A stretch of DNA of 64,000 bases from assembly GCF_001995095.2 (NCBI RefSeq), contig NZ_MTSD02000002.1, positions 248,001-312,000 on the forward strand, given 5' to 3'. The notes beneath the pieces were generated by a model. The model saw only the letters and a program-made list of their open reading frames with translations. It made no database searches and was not told the DNA's origin. Source of the DNA: Oceanospirillum linum (GTDB lineage: Bacteria > Pseudomonadota > Gammaproteobacteria > Pseudomonadales > Halomonadaceae). A program made the position numbers and the translations under genes. Below, piece by piece: positions 37,083 to 46,832 of this stretch; the stretch's first letter is position 1; each line of letters starts with the position of its first letter.

Positions 37083-39686
37083 GTGCTTGAAGCATATCGC
37101 AAACACGTAGAAGAGCGCGCCGCTGAAGGTGTTGTACCTAAGCCGCTTAACGCTGAACAAACCGCGGAACTGATTGAACTGCTGAAAACACCACCAGCAG
37201 GTGAAGAAGAATTTATCCTGGATCTGATCACCAATCGCGTACCGCCTGGTGTAGACGAAGCTGCATACGTTAAAGCGGGCTTCCTGTCTGCCATTGCCAA
37301 GGGTGAAGCATCCTCTCCACTGATCGACAAGAAACACGCGATTAAACTGCTGGGCACCATGCAGGGTGGCTACAACATCGAAACCCTGGTGGGTCTGCTG
37401 GATGATGCAGATCTGGGTGAAGCAGCCGCTGAAGAACTGAAGCACACTCTGCTGATGTTTGATGCGTTCCATGATGTTGCTGATAAAGCAAAAGAAGGCA
37501 ACGAGATCGCTAAAGGCGTTATCGAATCCTGGGCTGAAGGCGAATGGTTTACCTCCAAACCAGAGCTGGCTGAAAAGATCACTCTGAGCGTATTTAAAGT
37601 AACCGGCGAGACAAACACCGACGACCTGTCTCCTGCACCGGATGCGTTCACTCGTCCTGACATTCCTAAGCACGCTATGGCGATGCTGAAGATGGAACGT
37701 GATGGCATCAACCCTGACGAGCACGGTGTTCAAGGCCCAATCAAACAGATCCGTGAACTGCTGGATCAGGGTCACCCTGTTGCTTACGTTGGTGATGTTG
37801 TAGGTACCGGTTCTTCCCGTAAGTCCGCGACTAACTCTGTTTTGTGGTTCTTCGGTGACGAAATTCCGAATGTTCCTAACAAGCGTGCCGGTGGCTTCTG
37901 CTTCGGCGGCAAGATCGCTCCTATCTTCTATAACACAATGGAAGATGCGGGCGCACTGCCTATCGAAATGGACGTAGAAAACCTAAACATGGGCGACGTA
38001 ATCGACGTTTACCCATACGAAGGTAAAGTGTGCAAGCATGGCACGGACGAAGTTGTTTCTACTTTCAAACTGAAAACACAGGTTCTGCTGGACGAAGTTC
38101 GTGCCGGCGGCCGTATCCCACTGATCATTGGTCGTGGTCTGACGGAAAAAGCCCGTGAATTCCTGGCGAAAGGTCCTACTGACCTGTTCAAACGCCCTGA
38201 GCAGCCGAAAGATACCGGTAAAGGTTACTCTCTGGCTCAGAAAATGGTGGGTAAAGCGTGTGGTGTTGAAGGCGTACGCCCAGGCACTTACGTAGAGCCT
38301 AAGATGACCACTGTGGGTTCTCAGGATACCACTGGTCCTATGACCCGTGACGAACTGAAAGATCTGGCATGTCTGGGCTTCTCTGCAGATCTGACGATGC
38401 AGTCTTTCTGCCACACTGCTGCTTATCCTAAGCCAGTGGACGTGAACACCCACCACACTCTGCCTGACTTCATCATGAACCGTGGCGGCGTATCTCTGCG
38501 CCCTGGTGACGGTGTAATCCACTCTTGGCTGAACCGTATGCTGTTGCCTGATACTGTAGGTACTGGTGGTGACTCTCACACCCGCTTCCCTATCGGTATC
38601 TCTTTCCCAGCAGGTTCTGGCCTGGTTGCATTCGCTGCAGCAACGGGTGTTATGCCTCTGGATATGCCTGAGTCTGTTCTGGTTCGCTTCAAAGGCGAGA
38701 AGATGCAGCCTGGTGTTACTCTGCGTGACCTGGTTAACGCAATCCCTTACTTCGCAATCAAGCAAGGTCTTCTGACTGTTGCGAAAGCAGGTAAGAAGAA
38801 CATCTTCTCTGGCCGTATTCTGGAAATTGAAGGTCTGCCTAACCTGAAAGTTGAGCAGGCGTTCGAACTGTCTGACTCTGCAGCAGAGCGTTCTGCAGCC
38901 GCTTGTTCTATCAAGCTGAACGAAGAGCCAATCGCAGAATACCTGCGCTCTAACATCACCATGCTGAAGTGGATGATTGCAGAAGGCTACGGCGATGTAC
39001 GTACTATTGAGCGTCGTATCAAAGGTATGGAAGACTGGCTGGCGAACCCTCAGCTGTTGGAAGGCGATGCTGATGCAGAATACGCAGCGGTTATCGAAAT
39101 CGATCTGGATGAAGTTAAAGAGCCTATCCTGGCTTGCCCTAACGATCCGGATGACGTGAAACTGCTGTCTGAGCTGGCTGGCGAGAAGATCGACGAAGTC
39201 TTCATCGGTTCCTGTATGACCAACATCGGTCACTTCCGTGCCGCTGGTAAACTGCTGGATGCAGCAGGTCAGCAACTGCCTACCCGCATGTGGATCGCGC
39301 CGCCAACTAAGATGGACCAGGCTCAGCTGACTGAAGAAGGTTACTACAACATCTTCGGTAAAGCGGGTGCACGTATGGAGATGCCGGGTTGCTCTCTGTG
39401 TATGGGTAACCAGGCACGTGTTGGCGACAACACCACTGTAGTATCGACCTCTACCCGTAACTTCCCGAACCGTCTGGGTACTGGTGCTAACGTTTACCTG
39501 TCTTCTGCTGAGCTGGCTGCTGTAGCCGCTCTGACCGGCAAACTGCCTACAGTTGAAGAGTACATGGAGTATACTGCGAAGCTGGATACTATGGCTGAGG
39601 ACGTATACCGCTACCTGAACTTTGATCAGATCGCCACCTATCAGGCGGCTGCCTCTAAGTTTATCCCACTGGCTCAGGAAGCTTAA
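37083..39686 (+). CDS. acnB: Aconitate hydratase B / 2-methylisocitrate dehydratase
   Basis: TCA cycle iron-sulfur enzyme interconverting citrate and isocitrate, also acting on 2-methylisocitrate. The 867-residue protein matches AcnB from [20 protein letters not shown] onward: HEAT-like domain, [37 protein letters not shown], and the 4Fe-4S cysteines in SCMTNIGHF and [11 protein letters not shown]. The start is GTG with GAGGG upstream. Codon use is strongly biased (CTG, CGT, GGT, GAA), more so than neighbours, indicating high expression; this also keeps a long antisense frame open. Confidence 0.98.
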   Translation: MLEAYRKHVEERAAEGVVPKPLNAEQTAELIELLKTPPAGEEEFILDLITNRVPPGVDEAAYVKAGFLSAIAKGEASSPLIDKKHAIKLLGTMQGGYNIETLVGLLDDADLGEAAAEELKHTLLMFDAFHDVADKAKEGNEIAKGVIESWAEGEWFTSKPELAEKITLSVFKVTGETNTDDLSPAPDAFTRPDIPKHAMAMLKMERDGINPDEHGVQGPIKQIRELLDQGHPVAYVGDVVGTGSSRKSATNSVLWFFGDEIPNVPNKRAGGFCFGGKIAPIFYNTMEDAGALPIEMDVENLNMGDVIDVYPYEGKVCKHGTDEVVSTFKLKTQVLLDEVRAGGRIPLIIGRGLTEKAREFLAKGPTDLFKRPEQPKDTGKGYSLAQKMVGKACGVEGVRPGTYVEPKMTTVGSQDTTGPMTRDELKDLACLGFSADLTMQSFCHTAAYPKPVDVNTHHTLPDFIMNRGGVSLRPGDGVIHSWLNRMLLPDTVGTGGDSHTRFPIGISFPAGSGLVAFAAATGVMPLDMPESVLVRFKGEKMQPGVTLRDLVNAIPYFAIKQGLLTVAKAGKKNIFSGRILEIEGLPNLKVEQAFELSDSAAERSAAACSIKLNEEPIAEYLRSNITMLKWMIAEGYGDVRTIERRIKGMEDWLANPQLLEGDADAEYAAVIEIDLDEVKEPILACPNDPDDVKLLSELAGEKIDEVFIGSCMTNIGHFRAAGKLLDAAGQQLPTRMWIAPPTKMDQAQLTEEGYYNIFGKAGARMEMPGCSLCMGNQARVGDNTTVVSTSTRNFPNRLGTGANVYLSSAELAAVAALTGKLPTVEEYMEYTAKLDTMAEDVYRYLNFDQIATYQAAASKFIPLAQEA

Positions 39687-39718
39687 TTCTGACCCGTCAG
39701 AAAAGGCACTGAACCAGA

Positions 39719-39747
39719 AAACCCCGGCATTGCCGGGGTTTTTTTTG
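39719..39747 (+). terminator. Rho-independent terminator after acnB
   Basis: CCCCGGC/GCCGGGG stem with a three-base loop followed by eight T, 35 bases after the acnB stop. Confidence 0.93.
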
Positions 39748-39891
39748 CCCATAAGAAACAGGCTGTTTATTTACTCTTTATAAAAACGAATGATATTGCC
39801 TCTCTATCAGCTTTCAGGTGTTAGAATCGGGTACCGCCATGCTAAAACCATAGCAGGCTTACCTAACTTAGCTGCAGGAGCTATTGATTAA

Positions 39892-40836
39892 ATGGAACTT
39901 TTACTTGAAACCCTTCTCTCCCTTGAAGTTATTCTACTCATACTGGTGTTGCTACTGATCAAAAGCAGCATTAAATTTGTCCCCCAGAACCAGGCATGGC
40001 TGGTTGAACGTTTTGGTAAGTATCAGTCCACCAAAGAAGCCGGGCTGAACTTTATTATCCCTTTCATCGACCGTATAGCTGCCGAGCGCAGCCTGAAAGA
40101 GCAAGCGGTTGATGTCCCTTCTCAAAGTGCAATCACCAAAGACAACATCTCCCTGGTTGTTGATGGCGTGCTATATTTCCGCGTACTGGATCCTTACAAA
40201 GCAACCTATGGCGTCGACGACTATGTGTTTGCGGTAACCCAGCTGGCCCAAACCACGATGCGTTCTGAACTCGGCAAAATGGAACTGGATAAAACCTTTG
40301 AAGAGCGGGATCTTCTGAATGCAAATATTGTATCCTCCATCAACCAGGCATCAGAGCCCTGGGGAATTCAGGTATTGCGCTACGAAATCAAAGATATCGT
40401 GCCACCTAATTCGGTAATGGAAGCGATGGAAGCCCAGATGAAAGCTGAGCGTGTTAAGCGCGCCCAGATTTTGGAATCAGAAGGTGACCGTCAGGCGGCT
40501 ATCAATGTTGCTGAAGGTAAAAAGCAAGCTCAGGTACTGGCTGCTGAAGCCGATAAAACCGAGCAAATTTTGCAGGCTCATGGTGAGGCCGAGGCTATTC
40601 TCGCAGTAGCAGATGCTCAGGCCGAAGCACTGCGCAAAGTCGGTGAAGAGGCAAATACTGAGCAGGGTCAGAAAGCGATTCAACTGGATCTGGCAACTAA
40701 AGCGATTGAAGCAAAACAAGCAATCGCCAAAGAAAGCTCTGTGGTTCTTCTGCCCGATGGCGGAACCGATGCCAGCGCTCTTGTTGCCTCGTCTATGTCC
40801 ATCATTAACTCACTGAATAGCAAGCAACAGGCATAA
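39892..40836 (+). CDS. qmcA: SPFH/band 7 membrane protein (QmcA/stomatin family)
   Basis: Membrane-anchored scaffold protein of the stomatin/prohibitin superfamily; E. coli QmcA forms large oligomeric assemblies. The 314-residue protein has an N-terminal membrane helix (LEVILLILVLLLIKSS), the SPFH domain (VPQNQAWLVERFGKYQSTKE, FIIPFIDRIAAERSLKEQ, VDGVLYFRVLDPYKATYGV), an alanine/glutamate-rich coiled coil (residues about 190-260) and a C-terminal tail with ALVASSMSIINSL. The next gene encodes an NfeD-type protein two bases later, the usual pairing. Confidence 0.93.
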   Translation: MELLLETLLSLEVILLILVLLLIKSSIKFVPQNQAWLVERFGKYQSTKEAGLNFIIPFIDRIAAERSLKEQAVDVPSQSAITKDNISLVVDGVLYFRVLDPYKATYGVDDYVFAVTQLAQTTMRSELGKMELDKTFEERDLLNANIVSSINQASEPWGIQVLRYEIKDIVPPNSVMEAMEAQMKAERVKRAQILESEGDRQAAINVAEGKKQAQVLAAEADKTEQILQAHGEAEAILAVADAQAEALRKVGEEANTEQGQKAIQLDLATKAIEAKQAIAKESSVVLLPDGGTDASALVASSMSIINSLNSKQQA

Positions 40837-40838
40837 CT

Positions 40839-41297
40839 ATGGAATTTCTGCTGCAGAATCTGGCCGAGTCCCTGATGGTTTTGGGTGTACTGGCGCTGAT
40901 TATTGAAGTTGCCATATTGGGTTTCTCAACCTTTGTACTTTTCTTCTTTGGCTTATCTTTGCTAATCACCGGTGGCCTGATGACCGCGGGCATACTGCCT
41001 GACAATGGCAGTACAGCCTTCTGGTCAAATGCCGCTCTGACCGCGCTACTAAGCCTTGCTCTCTGGAAACCACTGAAAATCGCTCAGTCAAAAACCGATG
41101 GGAAACAGGTTAAAACTGACTTTGCCGATCATAGTTTTGTTCTGGAGTCTGATGTCGATATTAAAGGTGAGACGCTCTACCAGTATTCAGGTATCAGCTG
41201 GAAACTGAAAAGCCTGCAACCGTTGGCAAAGGGCAGCCATGTCTATATTTCCAAGGTGGAAGTTGGCGTACTTTGGGTAGATGTTGTAGCGGATTAA
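40839..41297 (+). CDS. NfeD-family membrane protein
   Basis: Partner of stomatin-like proteins. The 152-residue product has three to four membrane helices (about residues 12-32, 35-55, 63-80) and a C-terminal OB-fold domain (DHSFVLESDVDIKGETLYQY, GSHVYISKVEVGVLWVDVV), the short NfeD form without the protease domain, as in E. coli YbbK/QmcA partner proteins. Translation is coupled to qmcA. Role in membrane organisation is inferred from the family. Confidence 0.88.
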   Translation: MEFLLQNLAESLMVLGVLALIIEVAILGFSTFVLFFFGLSLLITGGLMTAGILPDNGSTAFWSNAALTALLSLALWKPLKIAQSKTDGKQVKTDFADHSFVLESDVDIKGETLYQYSGISWKLKSLQPLAKGSHVYISKVEVGVLWVDVVAD

Positions 41298-41308
41298 ACC
41301 GACAAACC

Positions 41309-41341
41309 CACCGACATGACCTTCAGAAGATCATGTCGGTG
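41309..41341 (+). terminator. Possible terminator hairpin after the nfeD gene
   Basis: CACCGACATGA (41309-41319) pairs perfectly with TCATGTCGGTG (41331-41341); an inner CTTC/GAAG extends the stem. Only three T follow, so it may act as an RNA stabiliser rather than an efficient terminator. Confidence 0.55.
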
Positions 41342-41411
41342 CCTTTGTGCCGGGTTTTAGCACTTAGCTAACAAGCGAAGAAACATCTTCCGGTTCAGGT
41401 GAGAAGAAGCG

Positions 41412-41879
41412 CTAACGCTCCATACAGTAATTAGGACTGTTATCCTGATCCGGGTTGAGAATCTGAAAGGTAAAATCACTCGCCAGAGTTAACGGTGATA
41501 ATGCATCGTGCATTTTTTCAGCTTTCAGCGCTGCGGCAAAATCCTTCAGAAAGCGCTCAATATCCGGGTTATCGTTCCAGATACCGGACATCTCAGCAGC
41601 CAAAGGCTCTGCTTCCGGCCAGCGGCCTTCGTTAATGCCGGATAAATCATAAAACGGCCAGTCAGCAATCTCATCATCACCGGCCTGTTCATCCATACCA
41701 GGGATCTTGTCGCCTTCAAACAGGAAGGAGATCTCAATTGTCTGGAAAAAAGGTAAAACACCCAGATCAACGACTCTCAGCATCCGGCCAGATACAGACG
41801 CATTAACACTTAGCTCCTGCGCCAACTGTCTTAGCTTTAAGTCTATAACTGACCTTATATTATCAATTGAGTATTCCAT
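41412..41879 (-). CDS. Uncharacterised acidic protein encoded after the OsmC-YcaO gene
   Basis: I do not recognise this 155-residue protein. It is acidic, has no signal peptide or membrane helix, and looks like a single small globular domain (EISFLFEGDKIPGMDEQAGD, WPFYDLSGINEGRWPEAEPL, IERFLKDFAAALKAEKMHDA), ending in a hydrophilic tail. AAGGGG precedes the ATG, which lies 15 bases after the stop of the OsmC-YcaO gene on the same strand, so the two are very probably co-expressed and may act together. Confidence 0.8.
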   Translation of the reverse strand: MEYSIDNIRSVIDLKLRQLAQELSVNASVSGRMLRVVDLGVLPFFQTIEISFLFEGDKIPGMDEQAGDDEIADWPFYDLSGINEGRWPEAEPLAAEMSGIWNDNPDIERFLKDFAAALKAEKMHDALSPLTLASDFTFQILNPDQDNSPNYCMER

Positions 41880-41894
41880 AATACCGCCCCTTTT

Positions 41895-44117
41895 CTAGCC
41901 TTCCACCACAACGGCAGCCCGTGCTGCGTGTAGTTTTTTATAACTCTCGATTAAACGCTGATGCTTCTCCAACCCTTCCAGCTGCATATTGGTTTCGGTC
42001 AGGCCATAGAAGCGCACCGTCCCTTCAATGGAGCCTTCAACAGCATCCATACGCTCTTGTCCGAACATACGGAGGAAACTGTTACGGAAGTCTTCATATT
42101 CCAACTCGTCATCCAGCACAACGTCCAATGCAGCTCCCATGGCCTGATAGTACAGGCCACGTTCCAGGGTGTTGTCGTTGTACTGCAGGAACATATCCAC
42201 CAGCTCTTTGGCATCTTCCAGCGCCCCCAGAGCCAGACAGATCATCAGTTTCAGCTCCAGAATGGTCAGCTGTCCCCAGACAGTATTTTCATCAAATTCA
42301 ACACCGATAAAGGTGATAATATCGGTGTAATCATCCTCTTCACTCTCTTCCAGACGTTCAAACAGAGCTTCCAGCTGCTCATCATCCAGACGGTGCAGAT
42401 TGAGGATATCCTCACGGAATTTCAGCGCCTTGTTAGTGTTACCCCAGATCAGATCTTCCACCGGATAGATCTCAGAATAATCCGGCACCAGAATACGGCA
42501 GGTCGGTACACCCAGTTCCGTACGCACAGACTGGTAAACTTCTTTGCCCATCTGCTCAAGAATAGCGAACAGCGTTTTTGCCTCTTCCTCACTGGAGCTT
42601 TTACTCTGTCGACCAGCGTCTTCCAACCGGTGTGAAAAGTCCCATTCGCAAAACTCATAATCAGCCTTATCACTGAAAAAACGCCATGAAACTACGCCGG
42701 TTGAGTCGATAAAATGCTCAACGTAGTTGTTAGGCTCACGAACGGCATTACTTTCAAAAGTTGGCTTTGGTACATCATTAAGACTTTCAAAGCTCCGCCC
42801 CTGCATCAGTTCTGTCAGGCAGCGCTCAAAGGCCACCTCAAAACGCGGGTGACCGCCAAAAGAGGTCAGCACGCCACCGGTACGCGGGTTCATCAGCGTG
42901 ATACAGGCCACCGGAAACTGACCACCCAGAGAGGCATCTTTAACCAGAACAGGATAGCCCTGCTCTTCCAGCCCTTTAATACCTTCAACAATCTGAGGGT
43001 ATTTCGCCAGAACCGCTTCAGGTACATCCGGCAGCGCCAGCTCCTGCTCCAGAATTTCCCGCTTCACCGCACGCTCAAAGATTTCTGATAAACACTGAAC
43101 CTGCGCTTCTTCCAGTGTATTACCGGCGCTCATACCGTTACTGAGATAGAGGTTTTCAATCAGGTTGGAGGGAAAATAAACGGTTTCACCATCAGATACC
43201 CGCTCAAACGGCAGGGAACAGATACCACGATCCATGCGGCCAGAGTTGGTATCAAACAGATTAGAGCCACGCAACTCACCTTCCGGGTCATAAATCTCCC
43301 GGGTATATTCATCAAGAATCTCTTCCGGCAGGCGGTCATCATCACCGGGCTGGAACCACTGTTCATCCGGATAATGCACAAATTCGCTGTGTGCGATCTC
43401 TTCACCAAAATACTGATCATTATAAAAGAAGTTAAAATTCAGGCGTTCCAGAAACTCACCCAGAGCAGAAGCCAGCGCCGCTTCTTTAGTGGCACCTTTA
43501 CCATTGGTGAAGCACATCTGGGACGCTGCATCCCGGATATTAAGCGACCAGGCATTCGGTACAATATTTCGCCATGAAGTGATCTCAATCTTCATGCCCA
43601 TATCGGCCAGCAGCCGGGTCATGGTGGCAATGGTCTTTTCCAGTGGCAGGTCTTTTCCCGGAATACAGGTATTAGCGCTTTCATCCAGATCCGCCATCAG
43701 AAGTGCCTGGGCATCTTCATCCAGGTTTTCCACGACCTCGATGACAAACTCAGGGCCAGTCTGCACCACCTTCTTTACTGTGCAACGGTCGATCGAGCGA
43801 ATAATGCCCTGACGATCTTTTTCAGAAATATCTTCCGGCAACTCCACCTGTATCTTAAATATCTGGTTATAACGATTATTGGGGTCAACAATATTGTTCT
43901 GCGACAACCGAATATTATCAGTGGGAATATCCCGCGCGAGGCAGTAAACTTTGACGAAATAAGCAGCGCACATAGCAGACGATGCCAGAAAGTAATCAAA
44001 CGGCCCCGGAGCCGAACCATCGCCCTTATAGCGGATCGGCTGATCTGCGATGACGGTAAAGTCATCGAACTTGGCTTCTAAGCGGAGATTGTCCAGAAAG
44101 TTAACATTAATTTGCAT
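41895..44117 (-). CDS. OsmC domain / YcaO domain fusion protein
   Basis: A 740-residue two-domain protein. Residues 1-145 are an OsmC/Ohr-type thiol-peroxidase fold with both candidate redox cysteines, C50 (FLASSAMCAAYF) and C112 (SIDRCTVKKVV). From about 150 it matches E. coli YcaO: CIPGKDLPLEKTIA, CFTNGKGATKEAALASALGE, ERLNFNFFYNDQYFGEEIAH, GRMDRGICSLPFERVSDGE, and a C-terminal helical (TPR-like) part. YcaO enzymes phosphorylate amide backbones with ATP, but the substrate of this branch is unknown; E. coli YcaO affects RimO-dependent ribosomal S12 thiomethylation. No PxPxP tail is present. GGAG lies 10 bases before the ATG at 44117. Confidence 0.9.
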   Translation of the reverse strand: MQINVNFLDNLRLEAKFDDFTVIADQPIRYKGDGSAPGPFDYFLASSAMCAAYFVKVYCLARDIPTDNIRLSQNNIVDPNNRYNQIFKIQVELPEDISEKDRQGIIRSIDRCTVKKVVQTGPEFVIEVVENLDEDAQALLMADLDESANTCIPGKDLPLEKTIATMTRLLADMGMKIEITSWRNIVPNAWSLNIRDAASQMCFTNGKGATKEAALASALGEFLERLNFNFFYNDQYFGEEIAHSEFVHYPDEQWFQPGDDDRLPEEILDEYTREIYDPEGELRGSNLFDTNSGRMDRGICSLPFERVSDGETVYFPSNLIENLYLSNGMSAGNTLEEAQVQCLSEIFERAVKREILEQELALPDVPEAVLAKYPQIVEGIKGLEEQGYPVLVKDASLGGQFPVACITLMNPRTGGVLTSFGGHPRFEVAFERCLTELMQGRSFESLNDVPKPTFESNAVREPNNYVEHFIDSTGVVSWRFFSDKADYEFCEWDFSHRLEDAGRQSKSSSEEEAKTLFAILEQMGKEVYQSVRTELGVPTCRILVPDYSEIYPVEDLIWGNTNKALKFREDILNLHRLDDEQLEALFERLEESEEDDYTDIITFIGVEFDENTVWGQLTILELKLMICLALGALEDAKELVDMFLQYNDNTLERGLYYQAMGAALDVVLDDELEYEDFRNSFLRMFGQERMDAVEGSIEGTVRFYGLTETNMQLEGLEKHQRLIESYKKLHAARAAVVVEG

Positions 44118-44371
44118 GCAAAGAATACTCCGTGAAAGCAGGTTTAGCACAAGTGCTGGTTGCCCGCTATTATCCATTTTTTAGAGGCTGCGTCTTGGGC
44201 TTTACGCCCTCGTTTACCGATGGGATACCATCAATGAAGTTTGCGGCAAGCCCTGTATTCGTGTAAATTTATTGCAACTATAAAAACATGTCACAGATCA
44301 ATGCATAAAATTGCATTTAATACCCAGCACGTACTTTAAGTGGCAAATAAGGATTGTTGAGTGCAGTTATC

Positions 44372-45646
44372 ATGAAAAAGACTATTGCTACAGAGCATGT
44401 AAGAATTGGCATGCGCATTGTTGAGCTGGATGTAAACTGGCTCGAGTCCCCTTTCTGGCGTCGCGCCTTTACTGTTAAAACCGAAGAAGAACTGATCAAG
44501 CTCAACCGGGCCTGCAAGCAAGTGGTCATTGATGTTGAAGCATCTGCACGCCACTCTTTGACGCACTTCAGAAGCACTCCGGTAGAGCCGGCAAAAGCTC
44601 GCAAAAAAACCGACAACACTGAAAAGAAAACATCAGAAAAAGCTCAGCAAGCTGAAAATGATGCCCTCAAAAACCGTAAGGGTCTGATTGCAGCACCGGA
44701 ACTGCTCAACCGTAAAGAACTTCAGGTTATCGAAAGCAATATCGCTGTTTGTGTCGGAGAAGTGAAAGACCTGTTCACACGGGTCAGTGATGGCAATAGG
44801 GTATCATTCAAGAAACTGACTGAAGCTGTGCACCGGTTGATGGATGACGCCCTGAATGATGCGGCATCACTGTTACTTCTTTCCCGACTAAAGGAAAAAG
44901 AGCAATCTCTGGCGGAAAAGTCTGCCAATGTCTGCATCCTGACGATTGCTTTTGCACAGTACCTGGAACTGGATCAGCACACCATCTATCTGCTTGGCAT
45001 GGCAGCATTACTGCATGATATCGGTATGCTGAAAGTACCAAACTACCTGCTCAGCTATAAAGGCAAACTCAATAGAGCCCAGCGACAGGCTATTGAGTAT
45101 CACGTCATTGAAGGTATGAGCTTTGTTGGTCTGCATAACGAGCTATCCACACTCCCTCAGTTAAAAGAGATCATCGGCAACCATCATGAACGTTATGACG
45201 GCTCAGGCTACCCCAGGGGCATCAAAGGTGAGAATATTCCGTATCTGGCCCAGATTCTCGGCATCACCAGCACCTATGAAGCCATGACTCGGGAACGTTT
45301 CTATAGCGATGCGTCTAATCCAACCCAGGCACTATCCCGCATCTATAGCTGGCGAGCTAAACTGTTTGATAGTCGGCTGGTCACTCGTTTTATCAAAGCA
45401 CTGGGGGTTTACCCACCAGGATGCATGGTTGAGCTGATGAATGGACGGATGGCCGTGGTTACAATGATCAATCCTGAAAACCGCACACGCCCGGTTGTCC
45501 GGGTTCTGAAGAGCGGCGGACAACTTTCTGCTAATGGCAATATTGAGCTGGACCTGATGGCTCCGGAATATGCGCACATCAGTATCACGCGCACACTGGA
45601 TGAAAATAACCTGCAGGATCTTGAGAAATTAGCCAGCAGTGCATAA
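44372..45646 (+). CDS. HD-GYP domain cyclic di-GMP phosphodiesterase with DUF3391
   Basis: Predicted to hydrolyse cyclic di-GMP. Of 424 residues, the first 120 or so match the DUF3391 N-terminal domain (VRIGMRIVELDVNWLESPFW) and a charged linker; the HD-GYP domain follows with ALLHDIGMLKVPNYLL (HD), the metal His residues, and HHERYDGSGYPRG (HHE and GYP motif), so it looks catalytically intact. The C-terminal part is a small beta domain seen in this family. The ATG at 44372 matches the usual family start; upstream in-frame TTG codons exist. No transmembrane segment. Confidence 0.93.
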   Translation: MKKTIATEHVRIGMRIVELDVNWLESPFWRRAFTVKTEEELIKLNRACKQVVIDVEASARHSLTHFRSTPVEPAKARKKTDNTEKKTSEKAQQAENDALKNRKGLIAAPELLNRKELQVIESNIAVCVGEVKDLFTRVSDGNRVSFKKLTEAVHRLMDDALNDAASLLLLSRLKEKEQSLAEKSANVCILTIAFAQYLELDQHTIYLLGMAALLHDIGMLKVPNYLLSYKGKLNRAQRQAIEYHVIEGMSFVGLHNELSTLPQLKEIIGNHHERYDGSGYPRGIKGENIPYLAQILGITSTYEAMTRERFYSDASNPTQALSRIYSWRAKLFDSRLVTRFIKALGVYPPGCMVELMNGRMAVVTMINPENRTRPVVRVLKSGGQLSANGNIELDLMAPEYAHISITRTLDENNLQDLEKLASSA

Positions 45647-45655
45647 CCCTATGGT

Positions 45656-46000
45656 TCAGATACCACCTTCTTTTCCGGAGTATTCCTCCTGATATTTTAC
45701 AGCACAATCACGGCACACACATGCCTTTGAACGTTGTTCAGGAGGGATACTGATGAGCAGGGATTCCGGAAATGAGATTTCGGGGTCATAGCACCAGCAA
45801 CCTTGTCCAGAGCCCAGGGCATTATGATGCGCGCAGTTATTCAGCCGATGGCAAAGCGGACATCTTGCGGGGTCAATTTTACCAGCATTATTTTTAACGG
45901 CATGCAGCGGATCAAAAATAACAACATCAGCTTTACTCAAGATAGACTCCTTATCTGACTCACTATAACCACCAACTTTTATACTCAGTCTGCACAGCAT
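45656..46000 (-). CDS. Small cysteine-rich CWC-type protein
   Basis: A 114-residue protein with a CWC-type core: CPLCHRLNNCAHHNALGSG, QGCWCYDP, then CVCRDCAVKYQ near the end. The paired cysteines suggest metal binding; function unknown. The ATG at 46000 has AGGAG only two bases away, whereas a TTG at 45940 has a well spaced AAGGAG and would give a 94-residue protein that still contains the whole core, so the start is uncertain. It converges on the HD-GYP gene with nine bases between them. Confidence 0.8.
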   Translation of the reverse strand: MLCRLSIKVGGYSESDKESILSKADVVIFDPLHAVKNNAGKIDPARCPLCHRLNNCAHHNALGSGQGCWCYDPEISFPESLLISIPPEQRSKACVCRDCAVKYQEEYSGKEGGI

Positions 46001-46107
46001 ATCTCCTGACGGTCAAAATAACACAGCTTATCAAACTGATTTTCTGATGCTCTCTGATCTGGCAAAATGACGCACTTTATCACCCATAAGATGGCAACCG
46101 ACAGATC

Positions 46108-46773
46108 ATGACCCGGGAACAATCACCAGAATTTTATCAGGTGCAGCATAAAAAACGCCTCAGCTGGATGCCCTGGCTCTATTACCGCCTAAAGCCCAAA
46201 AACCTGAAATGGGCAAAACCCTGGCAGGATGATCTTCAGCAAACACTGATGCAGCTTGAAACCATAAGGATTGCAGAGAGAGTCTTTATCTCTCCAGACG
46301 CCGCACTTTTTGCTGAACCGGGGCGAGCCATCACTTTAGGTGAGGAGACCTTTGTTGCTGCAAACTGTTTCTTACACGGCCCCCTGATCATCGGCCGGGA
46401 AGTTGCCATCAATCACAGCTGTTCCCTTGATGGCGGCAAAGCCGGTATTACCATCGGCGACCAGACCCGTATTGCCAATCAGGTAAAGCTTTATGCCTTT
46501 GATCACGGTATGGCGCCCGACATGCCAATCTATCAGCAGGGTAACCGCTCAAAGGGGATCGTTATTGGCCGGGATGTTTGGATTGGGGCCGGGGTAGGTG
46601 TACGGGACGGCGTCACAATCGGAGATCACGCCGTGATCGCAATGAATGCCATGGTGACCAAAGATGTTCCGGAGTTTGCTATTGTAGCAGGCAATCCGGC
46701 TAAATTGATTGGTGATCGCCGTGAGAAACCGATAGGTTACAGAGAGAAGGCCACCGGTATTTCGGAGCAATAA
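46108..46773 (+). CDS. Left-handed beta-helix (hexapeptide) acyltransferase
   Basis: Predicted trimeric O- or N-acyltransferase of the maltose/chloramphenicol-type acetyltransferase group; acceptor unknown. The 221-residue protein has a helical N-terminus followed by hexapeptide repeats (ITLGEETFVAANC, LIIGREVAINHSC, ITIGDQTRIANQV), the catalytic His candidate in YAFDHGM, then IVIGRDVWIGAGVGVRDGVT and the family ending VTKDVPEFAIVAGNPAKLIG. Such genes often modify surface polysaccharides, but no polysaccharide cluster is nearby. The ribosome site is weak. Confidence 0.88.
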   Translation: MTREQSPEFYQVQHKKRLSWMPWLYYRLKPKNLKWAKPWQDDLQQTLMQLETIRIAERVFISPDAALFAEPGRAITLGEETFVAANCFLHGPLIIGREVAINHSCSLDGGKAGITIGDQTRIANQVKLYAFDHGMAPDMPIYQQGNRSKGIVIGRDVWIGAGVGVRDGVTIGDHAVIAMNAMVTKDVPEFAIVAGNPAKLIGDRREKPIGYREKATGISEQ

Positions 46774-46832
46774 TATCAACCCGTTAGTCCGTCGTATTAT
46801 TCTTACCCCTAAAACTTACAAACGGAGCCGTT

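Noticed and set aside
37983-39752. A 589-codon open frame antisense to acnB
   Set aside because: It mirrors the highly biased codon use of acnB, which rarely creates stops on this antisense frame; it has no ribosome site and its product shows no family features.
41895-44117. A RiPP (thiazole/oxazole peptide) biosynthetic cluster around the YcaO gene
   Set aside because: No precursor peptide, dehydrogenase, E1-like protein or export gene is adjacent, and the YcaO domain resembles the E. coli housekeeping type.
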